A stretch of 64,000 bases of DNA. It comes from Rosenbergiella epipactidis (GTDB taxonomy: Bacteria; Pseudomonadota; Gammaproteobacteria; Enterobacterales; Enterobacteriaceae). This document shows, piece after piece, positions 35,156 to 44,542 of this stretch. The stretch covers positions 107,354 through 171,353 of the forward strand of contig NZ_JABBFQ010000008.1 in NCBI RefSeq assembly GCF_018494055.1, written 5' to 3'. The translations under genes were made by a program, and so were the position numbers. Under the pieces are notes generated by a model. It had not been told where the DNA came from. It searched no databases and saw only the letters and a program-made list of their open reading frames with translations. Numbering within the stretch: the stretch's first letter is position 1; each line of letters opens with the position of its first letter.

Positions 35156-35623
35156 TCAATACTCGTTTTTCTCACCAGGAGCTGGGACAGACAACGGTGT
35201 TGCTGAGGTTCCTGCGTATGTCAGAACCAACACGGTATCTTGCTTCGGATCGGTAGCAATACCTCGGTGATACTGATCGACGGATTCTGCGAAAGCTTGA
35301 CCTTGTTTATAGACTTTCTTTTCACCGGTCTTTTGGTCTTCCAGTGTCAATTGGCCTTGTGCCACGTAGCCGGTATTAGGCGCAACATGTTTATGCCAAG
35401 GTAATGCATGACCTTTTTCGATATGAAGTTTGATCACAGTCAGCTGCGGAGTACCTTGTGGATAAGATTTATATAATGTTCCGTTCCATGAATGATCGGA
35501 TTGAACTAAAACCTCTTTTTCACCTGATTCGACGGGATATTTTTGGCTATCATTCTGGGCAGCGTTAACCACCCAAGGCGCAAATAACCATAATACCAGT
35601 AGGCTGTTAAGTGATTTTCTCAT
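35156..35623 (-). CDS. Periplasmic cupin-domain protein
   Basis: A 155-residue secreted protein: signal peptide with an RK n-region and the hydrophobic segment LLVLWLFAPWVVNA, cleaved near residue 20. A single RmlC-like cupin follows. The metal motif is LPWHKHVAPNTGYVAQGQL, providing two His and later residues, and the second motif includes FAESVDQYHRG. The substrate is unknown. I chose the ATG at 35623, which has GGAG 6 nt before it; the open frame continues 67 codons upstream without signal features. It is probably monocistronic. Confidence 0.85.
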   Translation of the reverse strand: MRKSLNSLLVLWLFAPWVVNAAQNDSQKYPVESGEKEVLVQSDHSWNGTLYKSYPQGTPQLTVIKLHIEKGHALPWHKHVAPNTGYVAQGQLTLEDQKTGEKKVYKQGQAFAESVDQYHRGIATDPKQDTVLVLTYAGTSATPLSVPAPGEKNEY

Positions 35624-35711
35624 GTCTAACTCCATGCGGTATACGTAACAATAAAGATAGGCAAAAATTAGAAGTAATCGAGTGAAATTAATTGATAATT
35701 TATCGTTAATA

Positions 35712-35730
35712 ACTTCATAAAAAATGAAGT
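35712..35730. repeat. AT-rich inverted repeat upstream of the cupin gene
   Basis: ACTTCAT (35712-35718), AAAAA and ATGAAGT (35724-35730) form a perfect 7-bp dyad 89 bp upstream of the cupin start. It has the size of a dimeric repressor site, but no regulator is adjacent. The rest of 35624-35980 shows no gene. Confidence 0.35.
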
Positions 35731-35980
35731 ATGATCTGTTTTGGATATCGTAATTACTTCCAAGTGAATAAAAGTGATGATAATGAGCATTAAGATAAGT
35801 ATTTGTAAATAATCGCTCGATCATGCTACTGAATCCGTAATGGTCGGTAATAAGTCCTTTTCAACTTAGAGCGTGACACAACTATCGAGCTATTCATCTC
35901 CGGAAATTATTTTAACAACTCCTTTCGATTCAAGTTACATCAAGGTATCTTTCCTATAAATCTTATTATCTGGAAAAGCC

Positions 35981-37390
35981 ATGCGGAACGTGAAAAATAA
36001 GCAACTTTCCTTAAGTCGTCGAATACGAAGACGTCAGCGGATAATGCATCGCCTATTAACTCGAGATACCGCATCCCTTAAAATTCTACTCCTGTCGGCG
36101 ATCGTGGGAAGTTTGGTGGGGGGATTAGGCGTAGGGTTTGCCAAGACGGTAGATTTTATCACCTTTCACCGAGAGCAATTTTTAGCAATGAAGAGTGGCG
36201 AACCCTGGCAGTGGGTGTTGTTCGCCTTCGGGCTCTCTTTTGTAATGGGCGGAATTGGCTACTTTTTGGTTAAGAAGTTTGCTCCAGAAGCTTCAGGCTC
36301 GGGAATCCCGGAAATTGAGGGCGCACTCGAAGAATTAAGACCTGTGCGCTGGTGGCGAGTCTTACCGGTCAAATTTTTTGGCGGTTTGATGACCTTAAGT
36401 TCAGGGATGGTGTTAGGCAGAGAAGGGCCGACGATTCAAATGGGCGGTAACCTTGGGCAAATGGTGTTTGACCTCTTTAAGATGAAGGATAAAGAGACGC
36501 GCCACAGTTTACTGGCTGTGGGCGCTGCATCGGGGCTTACCGCAGCGTTTAATGCTCCACTGGCTGGAATTCTGTTTATTATCGAGGAGATGCGGGCGCA
36601 GTTTCGCTACAACTTAATCTCAATAAAGGCCGTCTTTATTGGGGTGATTTGCGCGACGATTATGTATCGACTGTTTGATAGCGATCAGCCAATTCTTGAT
36701 TTAGGTAAACTCGGGCAAGCCAGTACGGCGAGCTTATGGTTATTCCTTCTACTGGGTTTAGTGGTCGGTGGGATAGGTTACTTATTCAATAAACTGATCT
36801 TTATTATCCAGGACGCATTTCGCGCACTCTGTGGGCAGCGACTCGTATTAAGCGTTTCGATAGGTGCAGTGATCGCAGGTCTGTGCGGAGTCACCGCGCT
36901 CTTTTTTCCCGCCGTAGTGGGAGGCGGACATATGTTGATCCCCCAAGCCGCGCTCGGTTTACTCTCCCTCCAGTCGCTACTGCTGATTTTTGTGCTTAGG
37001 ATTTTCACCACCATCATTTGCTTTTCGTCCGGTGCGCCCGGCGGTATTTTTGCACCCATGTTAGCGTTAGGGACCTTGATAGGCAGCGCTTTCGGCATGG
37101 TTGCCCTCCATTATTTTCCATTTTACCACCTACAAATCTCAGTGTTTGCGATTGCAGGAATGGGCGCACTTTTAGCGGCCTCAGTTCGTGCCCCGCTTAC
37201 TGGTATCGTCTTGGTCCTCGAGATGACCGATAATTATCAAATCATTTTAGCGATGATCATTACGTGTTTAGGCGCGACGCTGATGGCGCAGTTGCTAGGC
37301 GGCAAACCGCTCTATTCTGCAATTTTAGCCAGAACCTTAGCCAATGCCGAAGCCGCCGCAGAAAAAGTGAGTCACCCATCAGTGAGCTAG
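35981..37390 (+). CDS. clcA: H+/Cl- exchange transporter ClcA
   Basis: A 469-residue CLC antiporter (E. coli ClcA 473) that helps extreme acid resistance by exchanging two chlorides for a proton. Selectivity motifs are present: GSGIPEIEG (near residue 108), [11 protein letters not shown] with the gating Glu (near 147), and [13 protein letters not shown] (near 354). The internal proton Glu region [12 protein letters not shown] is also seen. Eighteen helical segments are expected. The N-terminus is Arg-rich and cytoplasmic ([14 protein letters not shown]). Confidence 0.96.
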   Translation: MRNVKNKQLSLSRRIRRRQRIMHRLLTRDTASLKILLLSAIVGSLVGGLGVGFAKTVDFITFHREQFLAMKSGEPWQWVLFAFGLSFVMGGIGYFLVKKFAPEASGSGIPEIEGALEELRPVRWWRVLPVKFFGGLMTLSSGMVLGREGPTIQMGGNLGQMVFDLFKMKDKETRHSLLAVGAASGLTAAFNAPLAGILFIIEEMRAQFRYNLISIKAVFIGVICATIMYRLFDSDQPILDLGKLGQASTASLWLFLLLGLVVGGIGYLFNKLIFIIQDAFRALCGQRLVLSVSIGAVIAGLCGVTALFFPAVVGGGHMLIPQAALGLLSLQSLLLIFVLRIFTTIICFSSGAPGGIFAPMLALGTLIGSAFGMVALHYFPFYHLQISVFAIAGMGALLAASVRAPLTGIVLVLEMTDNYQIILAMIITCLGATLMAQLLGGKPLYSAILARTLANAEAAAEKVSHPSVS

Positions 37391-37551
37391 AGGCTACAAG
37401 CGATTTTTTATCTGATCCTATCAATCTGCTGAGAGGGAACTTGGCAGATGAGTGGATCATGTCGGTGGGGGATCTTTCTCGATAACAACGCTATTTTAAA
37501 GGCTGCAGTGCGGCTATTTAATGGGGTGTCAGTCAGCATCCCCTTGGCCTT

Positions 37552-38019
37552 CTACTCCCGCTCAATACGACACGAAAAACACCCCTGCTTTGCGTTGTGC
37601 GCGAGGATAAATGCAACCTTATCATTGCTTAATAGTGACAAAATCTGCTCTTTCGCCTCGCCTGGCTGTGCAAGAGTGGCTTCGATAAGCATGTCTCGAC
37701 TGTCGAATCCCCGCAGCGAGAGTATCCTGTTCTTCATGACTTCGGGCAGGACATTTTGATAAACCCCCGCCTGCCATTGACCTTCCCAGATAAAAATAGC
37801 ATGTGAGCCTTTATAGGGCGATTGGGTATCAAGATAAGTGTGGTTAAGTAATAACGCAGTCTCACCGATAGGGATATCGCGTAACGTGATGCGATCTGGG
37901 AAGCTTGGGTAGTGGTCAACGCTAACTCTTATCGCACCCTGATTATGGAGTTCATCGTCAGTCAGCCCATAGAGATGGCTGAATGGATGGCCACTTAAGC
38001 CTGTTATAATAAATGACAT
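37552..38019 (-). CDS. DUF1203 family protein
   Basis: A 155-residue protein of the DUF1203 family. Family features are the early GL-x(n)-HNQGAIRVSVDHYPSFPDRITL segment, the central IPIGETALLLNHTYL with a following YKGSHAIFI, and the C-terminal VAFILAHNAKQGCFSCRIER. No biochemical function is known to me, and no catalytic residues are proposed. It is convergent with clcA. No operon partner is seen. Confidence 0.8.
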   Translation of the reverse strand: MSFIITGLSGHPFSHLYGLTDDELHNQGAIRVSVDHYPSFPDRITLRDIPIGETALLLNHTYLDTQSPYKGSHAIFIWEGQWQAGVYQNVLPEVMKNRILSLRGFDSRDMLIEATLAQPGEAKEQILSLLSNDKVAFILAHNAKQGCFSCRIERE

Positions 38020-38371
38020 CGCTCACTCCTGCGCTTTAAAAAGTAGTTATAGTAGCCATCTCGAAGGACGTAAAAAAATCCGTTTCTTAATATCTTCACG
38101 GTGATGATGAAAGGGAGGGGACTCTGCTCTAATCTTGGCCTCACAGCATTAATCAGGTCATCAAGCTTCGGCTGTTTGCGGTGTTAATTTTAGCTATATA
38201 GAGAATATGGGGATTTATTTTTATTAAGGAGTATATTTGCTCAACACCCCCTAAATCTACCCATATGCCAATGGATTACAATGGATATTACTGGACGTTA
38301 GTAGACAAGGGATTGGCTATGATGCTTGATGTTACTGGGATAAGTAGAGGTTACCGGAGGGGGGGGTGAAA
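38020..38371. other. Gene-free stretch before tRNA-Arg
   Basis: No supported gene. The sequence near the tRNA contains short repeats of ATGGAT (38270-38290) and a G8 run at 38359-38366. In E. coli the argU tRNA 3' end is a prophage attachment site, but no integrase or duplicated tRNA end is visible here. Confidence 0.45.
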
Positions 38372-38448
38372 TGGTACGCCCTATAGGATTCGAACCTATG
38401 ACCTACGGCTTAGAAGGCCGGTGCTCTATCCAACTGAGCTAAGGGCGC
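38372..38448 (-). tRNA. argU: tRNA-Arg (anticodon UCU)
   Basis: A 77-nt tRNA including the encoded CCA. Read on the minus strand it begins GCGCCCTTAGCTCAGTTGG, has the anticodon loop CCTTCTAAG (anticodon TCT, reading AGA) and the T-loop GGTTCGAATCC. It sits before folD as E. coli argU does. The acceptor end pairs G1 with U72 and has A73, whereas the E. coli argU gene, from memory, has G1-C72 and G73. Confidence 0.95.
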
Positions 38449-38625
38449 CCTGATTTCAGTCACGGATTATACGGCTGAAGGGTCATGAGTCAATCACTTT
38501 AGGCGTAGAATCAGTTTATTGCTGAAGCTTTGAGCATAATTCGTAAATCTTAACCTGACAGCCTTGTCTGCTTCTGACAAAATACAGAGATTCCCCCTAA
38601 TAGCTTAAAAGTGGATTTTATCCGG

Positions 38626-39492
38626 ATGTCAGCGAAAATTATTGATGGTAAAACGATTGCGCAGCAAGTTCGTGCTGAAGTTGCTGCTGGAGTTCAACAA
38701 CGTCTTTCTGCAGGTAAGCGCGCGCCTGGCCTTGCCGTTATCTTAGTCGGCAGCGATCCTGCTTCCGAGATTTATGTCGGTAGTAAGCGTAAAGCCTGTG
38801 AGGAAGTGGGCTTTATTTCCCGTTCTTACGATTTACCGGCGACCACCAGTGAGCAAGCGCTACTCGAACTTATTGACCAACTGAACGAAGACCAAGCAAT
38901 CGACGGTATTTTGGTTCAACTTCCTTTACCGGAAGGCATCGACAACGTAAAAGTTCTGGAACGTATTGCACCGAGTAAAGATGTCGATGGGTTTCATCCC
39001 TACAATGTGGGCAGACTCTGCCAACGTGCGCCCATTTTACGTCCCTGTACGCCACGGGGAATCATCACATTATTAGAGCGTAACAATGTCGATACCTTCG
39101 GCTTAAATGCGGTTATCGTCGGGGCGTCTAATATTGTTGGGCGTCCTATGGCGCTGGAGCTACTGCTTGCAGGATGCACCACAACAGTCACACACCGTTT
39201 TACCAAAGATCTCCGTTCCCATATTGAACGAGCAGACTTACTGGTGGTTGCGGTAGGTAAAGCACACTTTATCCCGGGCGATTGGATTAAACCGGGGGCG
39301 ATTGTGATTGATGTAGGGATCAACCGTTTAGAAAGTGGAAAAGTGACTGGAGATGTGGACTTTGATGCGGCCTGCGAACGCGCCTCACTGATTACACCGG
39401 TACCGGGGGGCGTTGGTCCAATGACCGTTGCGACACTGATTCAAAATACCTTAGAAGCATGTGAAAAATACCACAGTGGGAGCGACCAATAA
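38626..39492 (+). CDS. folD: Bifunctional methylenetetrahydrofolate dehydrogenase/cyclohydrolase
   Basis: A 288-residue enzyme, the same length as in E. coli, that interconverts 5,10-methylene-, methenyl- and 10-formyl-THF with NADP. The catalytic Lys is in [14 protein letters not shown] (near residue 54), GILVQLPLP and the DVDGFHPYN motif are in the middle, and [11 protein letters not shown] is near the C-terminus. The ATG at 38626 matches the E. coli N-terminus ([15 protein letters not shown]); the frame to 38611 is not needed. The stop overlaps the ybcJ start. Confidence 0.97.
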   Translation: MSAKIIDGKTIAQQVRAEVAAGVQQRLSAGKRAPGLAVILVGSDPASEIYVGSKRKACEEVGFISRSYDLPATTSEQALLELIDQLNEDQAIDGILVQLPLPEGIDNVKVLERIAPSKDVDGFHPYNVGRLCQRAPILRPCTPRGIITLLERNNVDTFGLNAVIVGASNIVGRPMALELLLAGCTTTVTHRFTKDLRSHIERADLLVVAVGKAHFIPGDWIKPGAIVIDVGINRLESGKVTGDVDFDAACERASLITPVPGGVGPMTVATLIQNTLEACEKYHSGSDQ

Positions 39493-39704
39493 TGCAGCAA
39501 TTTTCATTAGGAAAACATCCCCATGTCGATCTTTGTGACCTGTTAAAACTGGAAGGGCTAACAGAGAGCGGGGCGCAGGCAAAGATCGTGATCGATGCCG
39601 GAGAAGTGACCGTAGATGGGAAAATTGAAACCCGTAAACGCTGTAAAATCCATGCACAACAAGTGGTGAGTTTCGCCGGTCAATCAATACAAGTGATTGC
39701 GTAA
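39492..39704 (+). CDS. ybcJ: S4-like RNA-binding protein YbcJ
   Basis: A 70-residue protein with an S4-type RNA-binding fold, matching E. coli YbcJ. It contains HVDLCDLLKLEGLTESGAQA followed by the S4-like loop IDAGEVTVDGKIETRKRCKI. It overlaps the folD stop codon by one base, as expected for translational coupling. It is thought to bind RNA, but the target is not known. A 12-bp hairpin follows it. Confidence 0.93.
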   Translation: MQQFSLGKHPHVDLCDLLKLEGLTESGAQAKIVIDAGEVTVDGKIETRKRCKIHAQQVVSFAGQSIQVIA

Positions 39705-39712
39705 TCCCACCT

Positions 39713-39746
39713 CAACTACCGGTAGGTACCCACTTACCGGTAGTTG
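39713..39746 (+). terminator. Hairpin after ybcJ
   Basis: CAACTACCGGTA (39713-39724) and TACCGGTAGTTG (39735-39746) form a perfect 12-bp stem with a 10-nt loop, 9 nt after the ybcJ stop. There is no T-run, so Rho-independent function is uncertain. Confidence 0.6.
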
Positions 39747-39863
39747 GATCAGACTGTCCCGATTTCTCTCAGTTATCCGCTGCTATTCCTACTCTGCGCT
39801 ATCCTAAGTAAACAGTATTGTTATAAGATTGTTTAATAATTTTACTTGGAGTCGGATAATTAA

Positions 39864-40427
39864 ATGAAAAAGCTTCTCTCTTCTTTGCTGGTAATTGCCG
39901 CCGCGGGCAGCAGTGCTTGGGCAAACGCTGCACCTTTTACCTTAACTTCACCCGACTTCTCATCCGGTAAGCTATTACCTGCCGCTGCGGGGGGAAAACC
40001 GGGTAATGATCCGGCGTGCCATGGGCAAAATATTTCCCCTTTACTGGCGTGGCAGAATGCGCCAGCGAATACCAAGAGTTTCGCGTTAATAATTCAAGAT
40101 CCTCAAGGTAAAAACGGTTTGGGAGTGACCCACCTTGTCGCCTACGGAATTCCGGCTACCACACAGCGCTTTGAACGCACTGCATTAAGCAATGGCAAAG
40201 GTTTTGTTGGCGGATTGAACAGCAAAGGTAGCGAAGCCTATGTAGGGCCTTGTCCCCCTCCGACACTCGATTTGCATTACTATACCTTCACGTTAATTGC
40301 CACCGACCTGCCGGCAACTGCATTACCCGCTGGGTTGTTACGAGAAGAGCTACTGCATCGCCTTGAAGGCCATGCGCTGGCCTCTGCAGGCATGGTCGCA
40401 GGTTACCAAGCTAAAACCGCCCAATGA
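39864..40427 (+). CDS. ybcL: YbcL-like periplasmic Raf-kinase-inhibitor-like (PEBP) protein
   Basis: A 187-residue secreted protein with signal peptide KKLLSSLLVIAAAGSSAWANA and a phosphatidylethanolamine-binding fold. Family motifs are ACHGQNISPLLAWQNAP (near residue 51), FALIIQDPQ (near 72) and the cis-Pro/aromatic strand DLHYYTFTLIATD. E. coli YbcL belongs to this family, and in uropathogenic strains a variant suppresses neutrophil migration. The role here is unknown. The ATG follows TTGGAG. Confidence 0.85.
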   Translation: MKKLLSSLLVIAAAGSSAWANAAPFTLTSPDFSSGKLLPAAAGGKPGNDPACHGQNISPLLAWQNAPANTKSFALIIQDPQGKNGLGVTHLVAYGIPATTQRFERTALSNGKGFVGGLNSKGSEAYVGPCPPPTLDLHYYTFTLIATDLPATALPAGLLREELLHRLEGHALASAGMVAGYQAKTAQ

Positions 40428-40448
40428 TCATTAAATGAGACCGCGTTT

Positions 40449-41531
40449 GTGCTAATTCTCTTAACGCTATTAAGCAGCCTATTATTATTACTCACTCTCG
40501 CACCGCTTACGCACTGTCGCTATTGGTGGGTGAGGGTATGGGATTTCCCGCGGGTCCAGTTGTTAACGATCGCTTTGTTACTCGCGTTCGCCGCAAGCTA
40601 TTATGAGTTTGATGCGCCGCTCTGGGTGAGCTGCTTGCAAGTTATCACCCTCGGCTGCGCGGCCTATCAACTATTCTGGATTTATCCCTATACCGCGCTA
40701 GCCCGCAAACAGGTTGAAGATGCGCAGCCCGATTGGACAGGCCCCACGTTAAAAATCATGGTGTCGAATGTGCTGACGCCTAACCGTCAAGCAGGCAAGT
40801 TGTTGGCGTTAGTGGAACAGGAGAAACCTGACGTATTGGTTGCCGTAGAAACTGACCAGTGGTGGGAAGATCACCTCAAGCCCCTCGAACAGGACTATCC
40901 TTGGGTGATCCGCTGCCCGCAAGATAATCTCTATGGGATGCATGTCTATTCACGGGTTGAAGTGCGGGATGCGAAAATTCAATTTTTGGTCGATGAAACG
41001 ATTCCCTCTGCGCATCTGCTGCTCGTTACCGCAGAGGGGCTAGAAGTTAGCCTGCACTGCTTGCATCCTATGCCACCTAGCCCGACAGAGAGCGATGATT
41101 CAATCGATCGTGATGCGGAACTGGTGATGGTGGGTAAAAGTGTTGAGCAACGCGATATCCCCGTTATTGTGACCGGGGATATGAATGATGTGGCATGGTC
41201 GCGCAGTACGCGTCTGTTTTTAAAAGTGAGTGGATTGATGGACCCACGGCGGGGCAGAGGCATGTTTTCGACTTTTCATGCCAGTTATCCTTTTTTGCGT
41301 TGGCCACTGGATCATGTTTTCCATAGCAAAGCTTTTGTCTTAAAGGATTTAAGACGTCTACCCAGTATCGGGTCAGACCATTATCCTTTCTACGTCGAGC
41401 TGCTTTATCATCCACAACAGGGCGCTCAACAGCAAAAACTAGCCTGTACGCAGGACGATGAAAAACTGGCTAAAGAGGTATTGAGTCAAGTTGGCGGCCA
41501 TGAACAGCATGTTCACCGTCCAGGTGAATAA
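40449..41531 (+). CDS. Membrane-anchored endonuclease/exonuclease/phosphatase-family protein
   Basis: A 360-residue protein starting with GTG. Three hydrophobic N-terminal segments (about residues 2-22, 38-55 and 60-85) precede an EEP domain. Catalytic signatures are VSNVLTPNRQ, VLVAVETDQWW, the metal/active-site HCLHPMPPSP, VTGDMNDVAWS and GSDHYPFYVEL. The family ranges from nucleases to sphingomyelinase-like phosphodiesterases, so the substrate is undefined. The topology implies an extracytoplasmic or membrane-facing catalytic domain. It starts 22 bp after the ybcL-like stop and may be in the same transcript. Confidence 0.85.
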   Translation: MLILLTLLSSLLLLLTLAPLTHCRYWWVRVWDFPRVQLLTIALLLAFAASYYEFDAPLWVSCLQVITLGCAAYQLFWIYPYTALARKQVEDAQPDWTGPTLKIMVSNVLTPNRQAGKLLALVEQEKPDVLVAVETDQWWEDHLKPLEQDYPWVIRCPQDNLYGMHVYSRVEVRDAKIQFLVDETIPSAHLLLVTAEGLEVSLHCLHPMPPSPTESDDSIDRDAELVMVGKSVEQRDIPVIVTGDMNDVAWSRSTRLFLKVSGLMDPRRGRGMFSTFHASYPFLRWPLDHVFHSKAFVLKDLRRLPSIGSDHYPFYVELLYHPQQGAQQQKLACTQDDEKLAKEVLSQVGGHEQHVHRPGE

Positions 41532-41691
41532 AAAAATTTACGATAACCAGTGATGACGGGAATGGGTTCGGTTCCATAAAAAGCCATTTTTGATGGGTGA
41601 ATATCAACCAATTGTACAAAAAAACGATATTTATCACTTTTTCATCAGATCTTACTGGACAAATGGCTCCGCAATTGGTGTACTAGATACC

Positions 41692-41714
41692 GACACAGAT
41701 TTAGTGTCTTTTTT
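41692..41714 (+). promoter_or_regulatory. Terminator-like hairpin in the cspE leader
   Basis: GACAC (41692-41696), a 7-nt loop and GTGTC (41704-41708) are followed directly by six T residues. This is an intrinsic-terminator layout placed 19 nt before the cspE start codon. Cold-shock proteins of this family are known transcription antiterminators, so feedback attenuation is conceivable. The stem is short, so the structure may be weak. Confidence 0.45.
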
Positions 41715-41732
41715 AATGTAAAGGTAATATAG

Positions 41733-41942
41733 ATGTCTAAGATTAAAGGTAACGTTAAGTGGTTTAATGAATCCAAAGGATTCGGTTTCATTACTCCTGA
41801 AGATGGCAGCAAAGATGTATTCGTACACTTCTCTGCTATCCAGAGCAATGGCTTCAAAACTCTTGCTGAAGGTCAACGCGTAGAGTTTGAAATTACTGAC
41901 GGCGCTAAAGGCCCATCTGCTGCTAACGTTATCAGCCTGTAA
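41733..41942 (+). CDS. cspE: Cold-shock-like protein CspE
   Basis: A 69-residue single cold-shock domain with both nucleic-acid-binding motifs: KGFGFI (RNP1, residues 16-21) and VFVHFS (RNP2, residues 30-35). It begins [18 protein letters not shown] and ends [10 protein letters not shown], nearly the same as E. coli CspE. It binds single-stranded RNA/DNA, melts RNA structure and antagonises terminators. The location next to tatE-lipA matches E. coli, but crcB and pagP are absent. A classic terminator follows. Confidence 0.97.
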   Translation: MSKIKGNVKWFNESKGFGFITPEDGSKDVFVHFSAIQSNGFKTLAEGQRVEFEITDGAKGPSAANVISL

Positions 41943-41961
41943 GTTAACAGCCAGAATTTCA

Positions 41962-41991
41962 AAAACCCGCCGCTTTGGCGGGTTTTTTTTG
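41962..41991 (+). terminator. cspE rho-independent terminator
   Basis: CCCGCC (41967-41972), GCTTT and GGCGGG (41978-41983) form the core stem, with an A5 tract before it and eight T residues after it. Confidence 0.92.
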
Positions 41992-42041
41992 CCTTTACGT
42001 TAAGTAGATGTTAATACGCAATCTGTTACAGATCATAATTG

Positions 42042-42050
42042 TGTTATAAT
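42042..42050 (+). promoter_or_regulatory. Extended -10 promoter of tatE
   Basis: TG-T-TATAAT (TG at 42042-42043, TATAAT at 42045-42050) is a consensus extended -10 element 58 bp upstream of tatE. No good -35 was found, which is tolerated when the TG extension is present. Confidence 0.6.
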
Positions 42051-42107
42051 CCTGCTCTATCATGATAGACAGCGTGTTCTGCTAGGTATTGAGGTTAAAA
42101 GAGAGTT

Positions 42108-42311
42108 ATGGAAGGTATTAGCTTAGCCAAGTTGTTAATCATCGGCGCATTAATCGTTTTATTGTTTGGGACTAATAAGTTACGTTCTCTTGGGGGCGAC
42201 CTAGGCAGTGCGATTAAAGGCTTCAAAAAAGCGATGAAAGATGACGATAGTGCGGCAAAAAATTCGACGGCTGAAGAGGTCACCGCTGACCGCGTCACGC
42301 ATAAAGAGTAG
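42108..42311 (+). CDS. tatE: Sec-independent translocase subunit TatE
   Basis: A 67-residue TatA/E-type protein, as long as E. coli TatE. A short N-terminal membrane helix ([18 protein letters not shown]) is followed by the hinge [22 protein letters not shown], an amphipathic helix and a charged tail. TatE partly substitutes for TatA in the twin-arginine export pore. It is convergent with lipA across a shared terminator, as in E. coli. Confidence 0.93.
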   Translation: MEGISLAKLLIIGALIVLLFGTNKLRSLGGDLGSAIKGFKKAMKDDDSAAKNSTAEEVTADRVTHKE

Positions 42312-42352
42312 TCCGTCGATTATTTACGGCATAATGTAAGTAAATATAAAAA

Positions 42353-42383
42353 AAAAGCCAGTGCTCTAAGAGGACTGGCTTTT
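42353..42383. terminator. Bidirectional terminator between tatE and lipA
   Basis: GCCAGT (42357-42362) and ACTGGC (42374-42379) form the stem, with inner CTC/GAG pairing possible. A poly-A tract precedes it and TTTT follows, so it can terminate in both directions. Confidence 0.82.
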
Positions 42384-42400
42384 GTATTACTGAAAGCGGA

Positions 42401-43366
42401 TTATTTGATCTCGATACCCTGTGCCTGCATATCGGCATGGTAGGAAGAGCGTACAAATGGACCACAGGCGGCATGAGTGAAGCCCATTTCCATCGCAGCC
42501 TCTTTCATCTCATCAAATTCAGCAGGGCTCACATAGCGCTGTACAGGAAGATGGTGGCGGCTAGGTTGCAAATATTGTCCTAACGTCAGCATTGTTACGC
42601 CGTGGCGACGCAAGTCGCGCATAACTTCAATAATCTCTTCGTTCGTTTCACCTAGTCCAACCATCAGCCCTGATTTTGTGGGGATATCCGGATGTGCCTG
42701 CTTAAACTTCTCTAACAGGGTCAATGACCATTGGTAGTTCGCCCCTGGGCGCACTTGACGGTAGAGACGCGGCACATTTTCTAAGTTGTGGTTGAACACA
42801 TCCGGTGGTGTGGCTGAGAGAATTTCCAAGGCTTTATCCATCCGGCCACGAAAATCGGGTACCAGTGTTTCAATCTTAATGTTAGGGCTTTTCTCACGAA
42901 TAGCGGTAATACAGTCGGCAAAATGCTGTGCGCCACCGTCACGCAAATCATCACGGTCTACTGACGTAATCACTACATAGCGTAATGCCATATCCGCGAT
43001 AGTTTGACCGAGCTTAACTGGCTCATTGGTATCAGGTGCGACAGGACGACCATGGGCAACGTCACAGAAAGGGCAGCGTCGGGTACAGATTGCCCCGAGG
43101 ATCATAAAGGTTGCCGTGCCGTGGTTAAAGCATTCTGCGAGGTTAGGGCAGGAGGCTTCTTCACAGACAGAATGCAGGCCATTTTTGCGCATGGCAGCCT
43201 TAATGCCTTGAATACGAGTTGAATCAGCCGGTAGCTTGATTTTCATCCATTCAGGTTTACGCAATATTTCTTGGCGTTCGGTTACCACGGTCTTCACTGG
43301 AATTAATGCCATTTTATCGGCATCGCGATATTTGACACCGCGTTCCATCTGTATTGGTTTGCTCAT
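42401..43366 (-). CDS. lipA: Lipoyl synthase
   Basis: A 321-residue radical-SAM enzyme, the same length as in E. coli. It inserts two sulfurs into octanoyl groups on lipoyl domains. The auxiliary cluster cysteines are in [12 protein letters not shown] (near residue 68), and the radical SAM cluster is in CTRRCPFC (near 94). The C-terminal RSSY serine ligand is in [10 protein letters not shown]. The start at 43366 gives the E. coli N-terminus [18 protein letters not shown]; the frame to 43420 is upstream leader. Confidence 0.98.
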   Translation of the reverse strand: MSKPIQMERGVKYRDADKMALIPVKTVVTERQEILRKPEWMKIKLPADSTRIQGIKAAMRKNGLHSVCEEASCPNLAECFNHGTATFMILGAICTRRCPFCDVAHGRPVAPDTNEPVKLGQTIADMALRYVVITSVDRDDLRDGGAQHFADCITAIREKSPNIKIETLVPDFRGRMDKALEILSATPPDVFNHNLENVPRLYRQVRPGANYQWSLTLLEKFKQAHPDIPTKSGLMVGLGETNEEIIEVMRDLRRHGVTMLTLGQYLQPSRHHLPVQRYVSPAEFDEMKEAAMEMGFTHAACGPFVRSSYHADMQAQGIEIK

Positions 43367-43487
43367 AAGGTATTCCGCGTCACTGTCAGAAGAATCATGT
43401 TCGATACACCATGGATTCAACTTTTCTGATAAATTTGCAAAAGTATATCACTCGGCTGCTGCTTAGACAGCCTTAAGCGCACAAAAG

Positions 43488-44192
43488 TTACAAAGTTGTA
43501 AAGTAAAGCGGGTGCTCACGGGGTAGCGGGGTATCGTTTACCACCTGCTGACATTGAACGTGATGGGTAAAGTGTTTTGCCAGAGCCTGTGACACCTGCT
43601 CCAAGCTACGCTGACTGCCTTGATCTTTCAATTGTGTCATCGTTAAGTCAGCATAACCACAAGGGTTGATGCGTGTAAACGGCGAGAGATCCATATCGAC
43701 GTTCAATGCTAAGCCGTGGAAAGAGCAGCCATGACGAATACGCAGTCCGAGTGAACAAATTTTCTGACCCGCAACGTATACGCCAGGCGCGTCGGCGCGG
43801 GCGTAGGCCTGTAACCCTTCTTCAGCTAGGGTATCGATAACCGTATTTTCTAATGCGGTGACTAGCTCTCTTACCCCGATTTTACGACGGCGGATATCTA
43901 TCAAAACATACATAATTTGCTGACCCGGCCCGTGATAGGTCACTTGGCCTCCCCGATCACTCTGCATGACAGGAATATCGCCCGGCGCTAATAAGTGCTC
44001 TGCTTTACCGGCCTGACCTTGCGTAAAGACAGCAGGGTGTTCAACCAACCAGACTTCGTCCGCACTATGCTCAGTACGGCTATCAGTGAAACGGTGCATC
44101 GCCTCGGAAATTGTCTGCCACGGTTGCTGACCAAGATGGCGAACAATCAGGGGCGGCAGTTCCGTAACAGAAGTTGGTTGATCGTGACGCAT
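43488..44192 (-). CDS. lipB: Octanoyl-[acyl-carrier-protein]:protein octanoyltransferase
   Basis: A 234-residue enzyme transferring octanoate from ACP to lipoyl domains, the step before LipA. Active-site elements are [12 protein letters not shown] (near residue 84), the catalytic Lys in [14 protein letters not shown], and the catalytic Cys in INPCGYADL (near 184). It is longer than E. coli LipB (213) at both ends. Its start overlaps the ybeD stop (TAATG). E. coli ybeF between lipA and lipB is absent. Confidence 0.97.
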   Translation of the reverse strand: MRHDQPTSVTELPPLIVRHLGQQPWQTISEAMHRFTDSRTEHSADEVWLVEHPAVFTQGQAGKAEHLLAPGDIPVMQSDRGGQVTYHGPGQQIMYVLIDIRRRKIGVRELVTALENTVIDTLAEEGLQAYARADAPGVYVAGQKICSLGLRIRHGCSFHGLALNVDMDLSPFTRINPCGYADLTMTQLKDQGSQRSLEQVSQALAKHFTHHVQCQQVVNDTPLPREHPLYFTTL

Positions 44193-44455
44193 TACATCAC
44201 CATACGTACAATTTCGATATTGCCTAATTCTTCGTACAGGGTTTCAACTTGATCGATATGGGTTGCGGTGATCGTGATAGAGACCGAATGGTAGTTACCC
44301 TTACTGCTTGGCGTGATAGTAGGAGAGTATTCGCCCGGCGCGTGGCGTTGTACCACTTCGATCACTTGATCCACCAATTCAGGTTGTGCCAGGCCCATCA
44401 CTTTATAGGTAAAAGGGGTAGGGAACTCTAACAGTTCGTTTAATTTGGTTTTCAT
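44192..44455 (-). CDS. ybeD: DUF493 family protein YbeD
   Basis: An 87-residue alpha/beta protein that is nearly identical in pattern to E. coli Ybe[21 protein letters not shown] at the start, [17 protein letters not shown] in the middle and IVRMVM at the end. The fold resembles ACT-like regulatory domains, and the function is unknown, though it is constantly linked with lipB. I used the ATG at 44455, two codons inside an alternative GTG, because it restores the E. coli N-terminus. Confidence 0.95.
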   Translation of the reverse strand: MKTKLNELLEFPTPFTYKVMGLAQPELVDQVIEVVQRHAPGEYSPTITPSSKGNYHSVSITITATHIDQVETLYEELGNIEIVRMVM

Positions 44456-44470
44456 AGTCACTCCGAATGA

Positions 44471-44496
44471 AAAAAGACTCCCGCAAGCGCGGGAGT
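44471..44496 (-). terminator. dacA rho-independent terminator
   Basis: ACTCCCGC (44477-44484), AAGC and GCGGGAGT (44489-44496) form an 8-bp stem. Read on the minus strand it is followed by C and then five T residues, between dacA and ybeD. Confidence 0.85.
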
Positions 44497-44542
44497 ATAT
44501 ATTACTTATTATGTGGGGCCGATGAGCAAGAAATCAAGGCCG

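Noticed and set aside
38020..38371. Prophage or integrative-element attachment remnant beside tRNA-Arg
   Set aside because: The E. coli argU precedent made this attractive, but no integrase fragment or duplicated tRNA 3' end could be seen.
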